Origin: Candidatus Zixiibacteriota bacterium | GTDB lineage: Bacteria > Zixibacteria > MSB-5A5 > GN15 > FEB-12 | Direction of reading: 5' to 3' | DNA length: 53,759 nt | NCBI GenBank assembly: GCA_024278935.1 | Contig: JAJRSF010000039.1 | Span: 1-53,759, forward strand | In this document: one piece after another, positions 27,399 through 36,483 of the stretch | Layout: each line of letters begins with the position of its first letter | Position numbering within the stretch: the stretch's first letter is position 1 | Translations under genes and position numbers: made by a program | The notes under the pieces: generated by a model | The model's input: only the letters and a program-made list of their open reading frames with translations | What the model was told of the DNA's origin: nothing | Databases searched by the model: none

Positions 27399-29417
27399 TT
27401 GAACATTAAGCAACAATCAAACAACACTGCCTTAGAAAGCTACGATAGTAAAAGTGAAAAAACTATGCAATCCCAAAATGGTTTTGACGACCTAGGTATT
27501 GCTCCGAGCTTATTAAAGGCAATCAACCGACTCAAATTTGAGAAACCAACTCCTATTCAAGAGGAAGCGATACCGGTTGCAATACAAGGCGAAGATGTAA
27601 TCGCCTTAGCCCAAACAGGCTCAGGAAAAACTTTAGCATTTGGAATTCCATTGCTACAACGTTTATCAAAAAGCAAAAAAGGTACAGGGCTTATTTTAGT
27701 CCCGACCCGTGAACTTGCTATCCAGGTAGACGAATCACTTCAAACTATTGCCCGACCTTTAGGGATTCGCTCGGCAGTTCTGATTGGTGGAGCCTCTATG
27801 GTTCTGCAGCGGAATATTTTAAAAAAGAATCCTCGTATTATTATAGGGACCCCAGGTCGCCTAATGGATCATCTTGAAAGAGGAACACTGAATCTTTCAA
27901 AAGTCGAAGTTTTCATCTTAGATGAAGCCGATCGCATGCTCGACATGGGTTTTGTACCTGACATTAAAAAAATCATGGAATCTGTTCCTGATGACCGTCA
28001 GACAATGCTCTTCTCTGCGACTATGCCAAAACCCATTGAAAAAATCGCTAGCCAACTTATGGGAAATCCTGTTCGTATCGAAACTGATCGCTCCGGAGCT
28101 ACTCCTGATAAAGTAAGTCAGCAGATTTATTTACTCAAGAACCAAGACAAAGGTCGCCTACTCGCTTCACACATTAAAGAATGTACCGGTCCTGTACTTG
28201 TTTTCACTCGTACAAAACGGATGGCAAGCAAGCTCTCATCTAAAATTTTAGATATGGGTTTTGCTTCCGCTGAAATTCATTCTGACAGATCATTAGGTCA
28301 AAGACGAAATGCTCTCGAAGGTTTCAAACGTGGCAAATATCAAGTTCTTATTGCTACTGATATTGCTGCTCGAGGTATTGATGTCAAAGGTATCGAATTG
28401 GTTGTCAATTACGATATGGCAGCAAACGCCGAAGATCATGTCCATCGTATCGGACGTACTGGTAGAGCAGGCAAAAAAGGTCATGCTATCTCTTTTGCTA
28501 CCTCTGCACAAAAAAGTGAAATCAGAGATCTGGAACGGTTCATGAAAATGAAACTATCGGTCTCCAGACTACCTGACTCGCTACCATCTGAAAGAGAATT
28601 CTTAAGTGATGGTGCTCATTTAAACTTAAGAGAAGTTCTCGCTCCATCATCAGGAAGATCCTCAGGGCGGAGATCATCCTCTAAACAAAGACCGGCAAAA
28701 CGTTCAGAGTTTAACAGGTCTGAACCTCGGAGATCATCATCAAACAGATCCGAATCAAGACCTGATCGTTCTAAGAGCAATTACTCGCGCGATGACAAAC
28801 CGGCACGAGGTTCTTACTCCCGTGACGATAAACCGACACGAGGTTCTTACTCACGTGCTGCTTCTTCAGATCGTGGTGACTTCAAGAAAAGACCTCCAAA
28901 AGATTTTTCAAATAATCGCTTTGGGTCTAAACCTCGCAAATTTGATGATAACCGTTCTTCTGAAGAAAATTCTTCTAACAGAAGATATTCTACTGAACGT
29001 ACATCATCACGCCGTGAATTTTTCAATAGCGATGCTAAGAAATCGTCGAAATATCGTTTTGATTCAAAACCAAGAGATAACAAGTCTGAATCTGAAACTG
29101 TCGATAGATCAGCAAAGATGAAATATGTTAAAGATAAAGCTGAACGAAGTGATAATTTCAAAAAATCAAGTTCTTCGAGATCAAAGAGTTTCTTCTCAAA
29201 GAGCAGTGATTCGAGAAAATCTAATTTCAAAAGAAAAGATTCTAATAATGACACATACAATCAGTCATCAGAATCTCTAGTGAAATCATCAGGTTCATTT
29301 TTAAATGACAGCTCATCTGACAATCCTTTCTGGTCAAAATTTGCCGGAAAGAAACAGAATAAGAAAAAATCAGTTGGTCAAGGTTCGGGACGTAAAAAAC
29401 GTACTAATAAAAAATAA
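27399..29417 (+). CDS. DEAD-box RNA helicase with long Ser/Arg/Lys-rich tail
   Basis: 672 residues. The Q motif (FEKPTPIQEEAIPVA), motif I AQTGSGKT, PTRELA, DEADRMLDMG, SAT, and the motif VI region HRIGRTGRAG are all present, so the helicase core (about 25-400) is complete and RhlE-like. The C-terminal 270 residues are low-complexity, dominated by Ser, Arg, Lys and Asp with repeats such as RGSYSRDDKP, and probably bind RNA. The frame opens at TTG 27399, with GAGGA a few bases upstream; an ATG about 23 codons inside could also serve. It likely acts in ribosome assembly or RNA decay. A terminator follows. Confidence 0.94.
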   Translation: MNIKQQSNNTALESYDSKSEKTMQSQNGFDDLGIAPSLLKAINRLKFEKPTPIQEEAIPVAIQGEDVIALAQTGSGKTLAFGIPLLQRLSKSKKGTGLILVPTRELAIQVDESLQTIARPLGIRSAVLIGGASMVLQRNILKKNPRIIIGTPGRLMDHLERGTLNLSKVEVFILDEADRMLDMGFVPDIKKIMESVPDDRQTMLFSATMPKPIEKIASQLMGNPVRIETDRSGATPDKVSQQIYLLKNQDKGRLLASHIKECTGPVLVFTRTKRMASKLSSKILDMGFASAEIHSDRSLGQRRNALEGFKRGKYQVLIATDIAARGIDVKGIELVVNYDMAANAEDHVHRIGRTGRAGKKGHAISFATSAQKSEIRDLERFMKMKLSVSRLPDSLPSEREFLSDGAHLNLREVLAPSSGRSSGRRSSSKQRPAKRSEFNRSEPRRSSSNRSESRPDRSKSNYSRDDKPARGSYSRDDKPTRGSYSRAASSDRGDFKKRPPKDFSNNRFGSKPRKFDDNRSSEENSSNRRYSTERTSSRREFFNSDAKKSSKYRFDSKPRDNKSESETVDRSAKMKYVKDKAERSDNFKKSSSSRSKSFFSKSSDSRKSNFKRKDSNNDTYNQSSESLVKSSGSFLNDSSSDNPFWSKFAGKKQNKKKSVGQGSGRKKRTNKK

Positions 29418-29436
29418 ACTGATTTTGTATCAATAA

Positions 29437-29472
29437 ATAAAAAAGCAGTTCACTTACGTGGACTGCTTTTTT
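29437..29472. terminator. Intrinsic terminator after the helicase gene
   Basis: AAAAAAGCAGTTCAC and GTGGACTGCTTTTTT form a hairpin with a short loop and T-tracts on both strands. It could serve both the helicase gene and the convergent CoA-transferase gene. Confidence 0.88.
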
Positions 29473-29495
29473 CATATACATATTTATGCTATACT

Positions 29496-30881
29496 TTAGA
29501 AACTTTTCATAGCACTCTTATACGATGTAAAGCCGGGTACATCTTTTTGTGACCATTTCGGTTTATGAAACGCAGGGTTGTCATAAATCATTTTAAGAAA
29601 CTTCTCTCGTATCTCTGGCTCAGCAAGATGAGCAATACCGACAGCTCTTTCTCCAAGACTTAACCTGCGAGGGTCAAAGGCACCATGCTCGGTGACTATA
29701 ATAACCTGATCGGCAGGAATCGCAGTCGTCGTAATACCGGCAGGACATTGGTCTACAATTTTGGAAAGTCCTTTACTCGTCAAAGACTTCATCGCTATAA
29801 TAGCAATACCATCATCAGAATACTGTGCTCCACGAATAAAATCAGCCTGTCCTCCAACACCACTATAAATTTTACGGGCATCCAATGAATCTGCCCATAT
29901 ATTCCCATGCAGATCAATTCCAATAGCAGAGTTTATTGAGACCATCTTTGGTTGAGCAGCAATACGAAATATCGAATTTGTGTAATCACAGGGACGGCTT
30001 TGGATACAGTTATTATAGTGCAACCACTCATACCCTTTTGGGTCTTCCGCGAGAAAAATAGATGAAATAGCAAAGTTTATAGACTTTTTCCATTTGTTCG
30101 TTGCTATATGTTTCTCTACCAATCTTCGCATTGCCCCTGCGAATAACTCGGTATGAATCCCTAAATCTTTGACACCTCTTTTGATAATCGCATTCGTCAC
30201 CGCTTCGGGAACTTCACCAATACCATATTGCAAAGTCGACCCGGGTTCATTACCGGAACCATCTTGAATATATAAAGATGCAATCGTATCACCGATCTTT
30301 TGAGCGACATCATCAGGTTTTTTAACCGGGCTTACAGGCAGGTCATAATCTGAATCAATTATATAATCAATCATGCCTGCTGTAATAGTTGAGCCGATAA
30401 CAAACGGCATTTTTTTATTCCGTTCGGCGATAACAATCCCGCCTTTATCTTTTGCTGACCTGATTGCCGCCATAAGACCTTCGACAGTTGTACCTAAACT
30501 ATATCTTCCACCAACATCAGGACCGGCAACAGAAATAAGTACAACATCAAACCCTTCACTCAATCGAGCGTATTTCGGAATCTCTGATAAGTGCATCGGA
30601 TGATATTTTGCCCAACCTTTATTGACCGGACCACGAGTCAGATGACTGTTAAAAATTACCCGATGTGTCAGTTCTTTACATCTTTTCTGAGTAAACAAAG
30701 AATCGATCTGATCGCCTAAAAGCAAAACCGAGTAAAGTGCAACATGCTTGATAGAAAGATCGTCGCCTAGTTGTTTGAGAAGCACTTGCGGAGTCGCAGC
30801 ATTTCCGGCTGTATATATTACAGAACCTGCTTTAATAACCTTTTTATTTATAACATCAGATACATGTGAAACTTTTGTCAT
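29496..30881 (-). CDS. Acetyl-CoA hydrolase/transferase-family CoA-transferase
   Basis: About 461 residues from the ATG at 30881, which has AAGGAAA upstream. The family-typical elements are DVVLISVAGPDVGGRYSLG, the conserved GIGEVPEAV, GIHTELFAGAM (Glu about 245, the position of the catalytic Glu in 4-hydroxybutyrate CoA-transferases) and GVGGQADFIRGA. The enzyme moves CoA between acyl groups such as acetate, butyrate or 4-hydroxybutyrate; the exact substrate cannot be read from sequence. It stands alone, with no acyl-CoA metabolic genes beside it. Confidence 0.9.
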   Translation of the reverse strand: MTKVSHVSDVINKKVIKAGSVIYTAGNAATPQVLLKQLGDDLSIKHVALYSVLLLGDQIDSLFTQKRCKELTHRVIFNSHLTRGPVNKGWAKYHPMHLSEIPKYARLSEGFDVVLISVAGPDVGGRYSLGTTVEGLMAAIRSAKDKGGIVIAERNKKMPFVIGSTITAGMIDYIIDSDYDLPVSPVKKPDDVAQKIGDTIASLYIQDGSGNEPGSTLQYGIGEVPEAVTNAIIKRGVKDLGIHTELFAGAMRRLVEKHIATNKWKKSINFAISSIFLAEDPKGYEWLHYNNCIQSRPCDYTNSIFRIAAQPKMVSINSAIGIDLHGNIWADSLDARKIYSGVGGQADFIRGAQYSDDGIAIIAMKSLTSKGLSKIVDQCPAGITTTAIPADQVIIVTEHGAFDPRRLSLGERAVGIAHLAEPEIREKFLKMIYDNPAFHKPKWSQKDVPGFTSYKSAMKSF

Positions 30882-31042
30882 TACAATTTCCTTTTTGTTC
30901 TTACATAGTATAATCATCGGAATGTATATGATAAAATGTTAATTTCAATAATAAAATTTAATCAAACAGAAGTTTTTTGTAAATAACTTGTATTATATAC
31001 AGTATTATATATATTCAAAAAACAAAACAAATTGAGGTATCT

Positions 31043-31432
31043 ATGCGATTTAAAATTATAGCAATGAGTATTATTCTTTTTCTTATCTGTTCGTGTGCAA
31101 TTCAAGCAGAAGGTCGTCATTTTATTGATTTTGATGGGGACGGATTTAGTGATAATATCATAGATTTTGATAACAATAGTATTCCCGATGAATTCCAATC
31201 TAAAGTCAAAGAGCTCAAATCACATACAAGAACTTTTACGTTTTCTCCGACAGCTTTGTTTTCTGACAAATCAAAAGATGTCAAACTTACTGTTTCTCAA
31301 AAATTTAGTTTACATCAATTTAAAGCAAGACAACTTGCTAAGTGTCGGTCCAATTTTGATTCCGATTTTAACTCAGGCTTAAGTGCAGGTGCATCGTCCG
31401 GTGGTGGATGTGTGGGAGGCGTTTGTTTCTAA
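31043..31432 (+). CDS. Small secreted Asp-rich protein with C-terminal CX4C tail
   Basis: 129 residues with an export signal at the N-terminus. An Asp-rich EF-hand or thrombospondin-type-3-like segment (DFDGDGFSDNIIDFDNNSIP) probably binds calcium. A basic middle region is followed by a Gly/Ser-rich tail ending CVGGVCF. I do not recognise the family. GAGG precedes the ATG. The stop overlaps the start of the next gene by one base (TAATG), so the two are coupled. The terminal cysteine pair is notable beside a thiol-redox protein two genes downstream. Confidence 0.75.
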   Translation: MRFKIIAMSIILFLICSCAIQAEGRHFIDFDGDGFSDNIIDFDNNSIPDEFQSKVKELKSHTRTFTFSPTALFSDKSKDVKLTVSQKFSLHQFKARQLAKCRSNFDSDFNSGLSAGASSGGGCVGGVCF

Positions 31433-32649
31433 TGAAAAAAATAATATTTTTAATAAGCATACTTCTATTTGTAACAGGCTCTTTGTTTGGACAAACTTTT
31501 TATAATGCCGAAGTAACAGTTAGAGCTTCAAGTACAGACAATCTGTTCAAAAACTCTTCTGACTCATCCGATAATTTCGCCTCAACAAAAGCATCACTAA
31601 ATTTGTATCCACTACACTTTTCCGAAATAAATATCTTCACTGAATACACAAAATATAACAAAAACAACAATCTCTCAAATCTCAACTACGGCGGTGGTCT
31701 TACTCTGATGCCTTTGAGTGACTCTTCACTCTTTTCAATTTACATGAATATGAATTACAAGGGGTACCGTTACAAAGAAGATACTCTTACGACAAGTACA
31801 ACTAGCAGTACAGAATTTTCTGACAAAAACATCAATGGAGTTGTTGCCTTAGGTTATCAATTAAACGAAACAACAAGTTTGCGAACAGGGTTCAATTATT
31901 CGTTAGTAGGATATGCTTCTGATTCCGATTTTGTTTCCGACAAATCTCTTAATGAAATTTTTACCGGATTAAATCTTTCTCTGTTTGGATCTAATGCCAT
32001 TGATTTCGAAGCTGGGTACTCTTTTGAAAAGTATGACTATCTCCCTGAGTATGATTCTGTCTTTAATAGAACCTATGGAATCGACAGAATAAATGCTTAC
32101 AATCGCTTAGAAGAGTCCGATTTAAATTCTTATTATGTTTCGTTACGATACTCAAGACCTCTTGGCAAAAAAACCGGTTTCTCACTAAGTTATTCTTATA
32201 GGAATTTCACAGAGAGCAAAGATTCTGCTTTGATACTAGGTTCATCATCGGGCTACTTATCTCCATGGGTAAATTCTTATGATGGCAACACAACTCTCGC
32301 TAAATTCAAAACCTACCTTGTCCCCTATACTATTATAAGCTTTGGTGTCGGATATTGGAACTCTTCATATTTAAAGACACTCGAATCTGTATCTATTTTA
32401 AACCCTCTTTATGACCCTTATTATGATGACCCTTCTGCTGAGTTTACTACAACTGTCCATACCAGAAATGCTCAAGGTCGTAACGATGATAAGTACCGCA
32501 TATTCATGACCGTTTCTGTCCCGATTGTGACATCGTCTGGTCGGTTGTTTGAGCCATCATTAAATATTGATTATACTGACAATGAATCAACAATCGCAAA
32601 TTATACGTATAGTGATTTTTCCATCATTTTAAGCATAAACATTAGATAG
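31432..32649 (+). CDS. Outer-membrane beta-barrel protein
   Basis: About 405 residues. The start at 31432 (GGGAGG upstream) overlaps the previous stop by one base. A signal peptide (LLFVTGSLFGQ) is followed by long amphipathic strands with periplasmic turns throughout, for example VSLRYSRPLGKKTGFSLSYS. The C-terminal strand is SDFSIILSINIR, ending in Arg rather than an aromatic residue. I recognise no specific family. It may export, anchor or display the small Asp-rich protein encoded just before it. Confidence 0.78.
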   Translation: MKKIIFLISILLFVTGSLFGQTFYNAEVTVRASSTDNLFKNSSDSSDNFASTKASLNLYPLHFSEINIFTEYTKYNKNNNLSNLNYGGGLTLMPLSDSSLFSIYMNMNYKGYRYKEDTLTTSTTSSTEFSDKNINGVVALGYQLNETTSLRTGFNYSLVGYASDSDFVSDKSLNEIFTGLNLSLFGSNAIDFEAGYSFEKYDYLPEYDSVFNRTYGIDRINAYNRLEESDLNSYYVSLRYSRPLGKKTGFSLSYSYRNFTESKDSALILGSSSGYLSPWVNSYDGNTTLAKFKTYLVPYTIISFGVGYWNSSYLKTLESVSILNPLYDPYYDDPSAEFTTTVHTRNAQGRNDDKYRIFMTVSVPIVTSSGRLFEPSLNIDYTDNESTIANYTYSDFSIILSINIR

Positions 32650-32775
32650 TTTACCATTAAACTAAATCAGTCCTGATTAAGGACAGATTTCACCTTGTTT
32701 TATATTAAATTTTTATTATCTTATCAGCATATAATCGACGATATTAAACACAATAATTCACACGAGGAGTTCCTA

Positions 32776-34176
32776 ATGGACAACAGGAAATCGACTTTGT
32801 GGACAATCATTTGTATTATTGTCCTCACTCTTTCAGTTTCCCTTTCAGCAACAATTCGCGACAATGTTTCAATCGTTCGCGAGAAATCAATTATCAACAT
32901 TGATAATAACAATGAAAGTGCTTTAAAAAGTAGTTCGGCTGTGTATACAGGTAAAATAAAAGTACATATAATCGAACCTGATTCACGATGGATAGACTAT
33001 ACAGGCGTACATTATGATAACGCACATTTATTCTATGCTGTTTTGGCAAACTTTACCGCACCTGAAGCAGGCATTTGGGATACAACTGTGACCATTGATG
33101 CTGCATCTTATGGATTCCCGGGTGTAACAGTAGACAATATTGGTTCTGCCGTAGCAGTCTTTACTGACAATGATGTTCTATGTGATGCTGACCCACCTAA
33201 TGGAAATTGGTTTAATGCAAATTATGCCGATGCCTCCGCAATGGCATATCCCGGAATAAAAGGCGAAAACGAAACTAAGCCTGGATTCACACATTCTGTT
33301 TTCATTGAAGAAGGTACTGCCACTTGGTGACAATATTGTCCTCGTGCGCGTGTCGCACTCTTTCTTATTGAAGCATCAGGTGATTACCTTTTGAATCATA
33401 TCGCCTTAGTTGGTGATTCAAATTCCCAAGCCGCTGATCGGCTTAACAATGATTATAATTTTGCCGGTTACCCGACTGTCTTCTATGATGGTGGTGACAC
33501 TGTTGGTGTTGGTGGTTCTACCAGTCAGGATTATTACAGAGGTCGTATTGAAGTAGCCGGAGCGAGACCGGTTCCTAATTTAGATGTCATAATGAGAATG
33601 GAACATATTAGCGGTACTGATTATGAAGTACAGGTAAAGGTCGGCAATGGTGTCCTCGCTAATCGCGACCCATCTATTCCTGTCGTCAACGGATCCCAAG
33701 CAACCGAAGCTGGTATTCAAAATAATTATAAAGCTATTTCTACTGATGATGATTCTGACAAGCTCTTATATCAGTTTGAATTTTCAGATGGAACGACAAC
33801 AGAATGGTTAGGACCTTTTGACTCAGGTGATAGCTGTTCGGTAAATCATACATGGGCACAAAATGGTACCTATAATATCAAAGTCCGTACGCAAGACCCA
33901 TGGGATGTCATCACTGATTGGTCTCCACTTTATTCTGTACAAGTAGGCTGTTGTGTTTCTGTAAGAGGAAATGTCGATGGTGACTTCGGTGACAATACTG
34001 ACATTTCAGATTTAGTCTTTTTGGTTGATTTCATCTTCACGGGCGGACCAGGTCCTATTTGTCTCTATGAAGGTAACGTCGAAGGTGATGCAGGAGAGAA
34101 TATTGACATCTCCGATCTCGTTTATATCGTAGACTTTATCTTTACTGGTGGACCAACTCCGCCGGCTTGCCCATAG
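32776..34176 (+). CDS. Secreted thioredoxin-like (Omp28-related) protein with probable selenocysteine and dockerin-like tail
   Basis: 466 residues if UGA at 33328-33330 is read through. The start at 32776 has GAGGAG upstream and opens a signal peptide. The thioredoxin-like domain holds EEGTATW-U-QYCP at residues 182-189. The stop takes exactly the first Cys position of a CXXC redox motif, with Cys188 as partner, and the frame continues with conserved sequence (SGDYLLNHIALVGDSN, then FAGYPTVFYDGGDTVGVGG with the cis-Pro element). The C-terminus has two Ca-binding dockerin-like repeats (DISDLVFLVDFIFTGG). A GC-rich hairpin 14 bases after UGA fits a bacterial SECIS. Likely role: extracytoplasmic thiol/disulfide or peroxide chemistry. 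A mutated Cys codon is the alternative. The selenocysteine machinery genes are not in the window. Confidence 0.8.
33344..33358 (+). promoter_or_regulatory. Candidate bacterial SECIS hairpin
   Basis: GTGCG (33344-33348) pairs with CGCAC (33354-33358) around the loop CGTGT. The second loop base is G, 20 bases after the UGA codon. Known bSECIS rules ask for a stem of about 4 or more pairs, a small loop with G in its first two bases, and a loop roughly 16-37 bases from UGA; all are met. Folding was judged by eye. Confidence 0.6.
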
Positions 34177-34199
34177 ATTTGCAAGTAAGATATTCATAT

Positions 34200-34232
34200 A
34201 AAAGCAGTAACTACATCGTTACTGCTTTTTTT
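34200..34232 (+). terminator. Intrinsic terminator after the selenoprotein gene
   Basis: AAAGCAGTAAC pairs with GTTACTGCTTT around a 6-base loop, followed by a run of T. It lies 24 bases after the stop. Confidence 0.9.
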
Positions 34233-34280
34233 ATATTATCATTGTCATTTCCATAAAAATGACTATATTAGCTCTATATT

Positions 34281-34772
34281 ATGATTAAATTCAAATACTT
34301 ATCTCAAAACGCCCGAATATGGGTCTATACTTCTAATCGGTTATTTAGTGACCATGAAAGAGATACGATTCTTACCCAAGGTCAAGCTTTCGTTTCAACA
34401 TGGTCCGCTCATGGTGACAAACTCAAAGCTGCTATCGATATTTTAGATAATTGTTTTCTGGTCATAGGAGTCGATCAAGATGAAACATCTGCCTCTGGTT
34501 GTTCTATTGATGCCTCAATTATTTTCTTACAAGGGTTAGAAGTCGAATTAGACCTTTCACTTTTAGACTGGAACAACATCGCCTTTTCTGAAAAAAATCA
34601 TATCAGACTAATGAAACGTGCTGACTTTGAAAATGCTCTCAAAGATGATTCTATTGATGCCGATGCTCTTATCTATCAAACAAATCTCAAACTAAAATCT
34701 GATTTGCAAACCAAAAGAACAGTTCCTCTCTCGGAAAGTAATTTTAAAAATCTCCTCATAGTAAAGAGCTAA
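34281..34772 (+). CDS. Conserved protein of a Bacteroidetes-type small family (function unknown)
   Basis: 163 residues, soluble, with no signal. The pattern ARIWVYTSNRLFSDHE, the QAFVSTWSAHG segment, FLVIGVDQDETSASGCSID and the C-terminal LLDWNNIAFSEKN match a small conserved family common in Bacteroidetes, often labelled ABC transporter ATPase although no Walker motifs are present. Its function is not established. It stands alone between the selenoprotein terminator and a lipoprotein gene. Confidence 0.8.
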   Translation: MIKFKYLSQNARIWVYTSNRLFSDHERDTILTQGQAFVSTWSAHGDKLKAAIDILDNCFLVIGVDQDETSASGCSIDASIIFLQGLEVELDLSLLDWNNIAFSEKNHIRLMKRADFENALKDDSIDADALIYQTNLKLKSDLQTKRTVPLSESNFKNLLIVKS

Positions 34773-34830
34773 ATCTTATTTGTCGAGTATAAGAGTAACA
34801 ACGATTATATTATAACTTTAGGAAACATAT

Positions 34831-36480
34831 ATGCTCAAAAAAAATCTACTCCTGTTTTATATCTTAATTTTTTCTACTATTTTAATCCAATGCCAATGCG
34901 GCGACGGACCAACCGAACCACCAAAAGACACTACCCGCCCAACGATAATCTCTACGACTCCAAATCAAAACGCAACAAACATTTCAGTTTCTGATTCAGT
35001 CATTATTGTTTTTTCCGAGAAGTTACAATCAACCTCTGTCTCAAACAGCTCTATAACAGTCACCAATCAAACACCAACTGTTACTTTGGTGGATACTCTT
35101 ATTGTCATTAAATTTCCAGCACCTCTGAATTACAGCACATCATATACCGTTTCAATTGCTAGCACAATTTCTGATTTAGCAGGCAACACCCTAGCCACTG
35201 ATACGAACATTACATTCACAACCGAAGTCGACCCCGCCACTCTTCCCCCGACTGTCGTCAGCACATACCCAACATCAGGTGCAACTTTAACTGCTATCAC
35301 AGATTCAATTACAGCGACCTTTTCAAAAGATATAGACATTACAACTATCAACGATACCACTTTTATAAACGACAATAACATAACCGGGACTGTCACTTAT
35401 AACAGCATACAGAAAACTGTAATTTTCAAACCATCATCTCCATTAGATTATGATTCAACTTACACTATGCGTTTAACTACTTTGGTAAAAGATAATAACG
35501 GAAACAATTTAGCTACCGAATTCACATGGACTTTCTCAACACCTTCAATTACACCGACAGCAAATATTGTAATTCCTTCAGATTCAATTATCATAAGCGA
35601 CACAGTTACTTTTATAGCACTTTCTAATAACCCTGTTGGTATTGATACTGTTCAATACTATGTCGATGGTGCCCGAGTTGGCGTTGCAAACCAAACGAAT
35701 AATCTCTCTTCTGAATATGTATACGATGCATCTTCCCTCACAATCGGAACAAAACATATTGTATATTCTATCGCCTATGACTCACTTGGCAATTTTGGCT
35801 ATTCCGATACCCTCACATTTTTCTATCTCTGGCAGGAAGTATATTCTGAACTAAACGACGGCTTTAATCAATTAGAAGTCCCAAATGATTTACGCAAAAT
35901 GTTCGTACGTTCAACCGACTCGACTCTAGAACTACGATACGAATACGGCTATGTTTGGGATTCCGCATATTGGGATTCAACTATTGATTTAGCTGTATTC
36001 TTTGATACCGATTTTTCAAATTTAACTGGAAGACGTACTAATGGTGGAGATACAATTAATGATATAGGTGCTGAATATCGAGCATTAGTAGGTGTTGCAA
36101 GAAGTGACACAATAATTCATAAGTGGGACCCGAATTGCACTGAAGCTGTATGTTGGATTGGACAACAAACTTTTAATGATATTTATGCACTAAACGTACC
36201 AAACTTTTCAAAGTTTTTAGAATTCGGTTTTAAGTGGTCTGATATTGGAGACCCAATTGGTGTTGATATTGTGTCAATAAATGTACTATTTAGAAATATC
36301 CTTAACGACCCATTAGACACTTATAAAGACTATATGCCGGATCAAGGGCTAGGTCATGTTCGAGTGTATAAAGAAAGCCGTTACTTTGGACCGCAGACTA
36401 CGACCAGCTTTAAGAATTTACAGCAAAACAATTCTCTATCTGTTCCAGAACAAAGCAAATATGAGAACCCGTTTAACTAA
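34831..36480 (+). CDS. Lipoprotein with two bacterial Ig-like (SbsA/Big_5) domains
   Basis: 549 residues. The lipobox (TILIQC) predicts acylation after a signal sequence. Two Ig-like domains follow (RPTIISTTPNQNATNISVSD and PPTVVSTYPTSGATLTA; each has a F-S-K/E-x-I/L strand and ends in TFTT or TFST), then a further Ig-like or cadherin-like segment. The C-terminal region (NDGFNQLEVPNDLRKMFV onward) resembles a sugar-binding or repeat domain but is not recognised. AGGAAA precedes the ATG. The next gene starts 3 bases after the stop. It is probably surface- or periplasm-exposed, binding a polymer. Confidence 0.82.
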   Translation: MLKKNLLLFYILIFSTILIQCQCGDGPTEPPKDTTRPTIISTTPNQNATNISVSDSVIIVFSEKLQSTSVSNSSITVTNQTPTVTLVDTLIVIKFPAPLNYSTSYTVSIASTISDLAGNTLATDTNITFTTEVDPATLPPTVVSTYPTSGATLTAITDSITATFSKDIDITTINDTTFINDNNITGTVTYNSIQKTVIFKPSSPLDYDSTYTMRLTTLVKDNNGNNLATEFTWTFSTPSITPTANIVIPSDSIIISDTVTFIALSNNPVGIDTVQYYVDGARVGVANQTNNLSSEYVYDASSLTIGTKHIVYSIAYDSLGNFGYSDTLTFFYLWQEVYSELNDGFNQLEVPNDLRKMFVRSTDSTLELRYEYGYVWDSAYWDSTIDLAVFFDTDFSNLTGRRTNGGDTINDIGAEYRALVGVARSDTIIHKWDPNCTEAVCWIGQQTFNDIYALNVPNFSKFLEFGFKWSDIGDPIGVDIVSINVLFRNILNDPLDTYKDYMPDQGLGHVRVYKESRYFGPQTTTSFKNLQQNNSLSVPEQSKYENPFN

Positions 36481-36483
36481 CCG

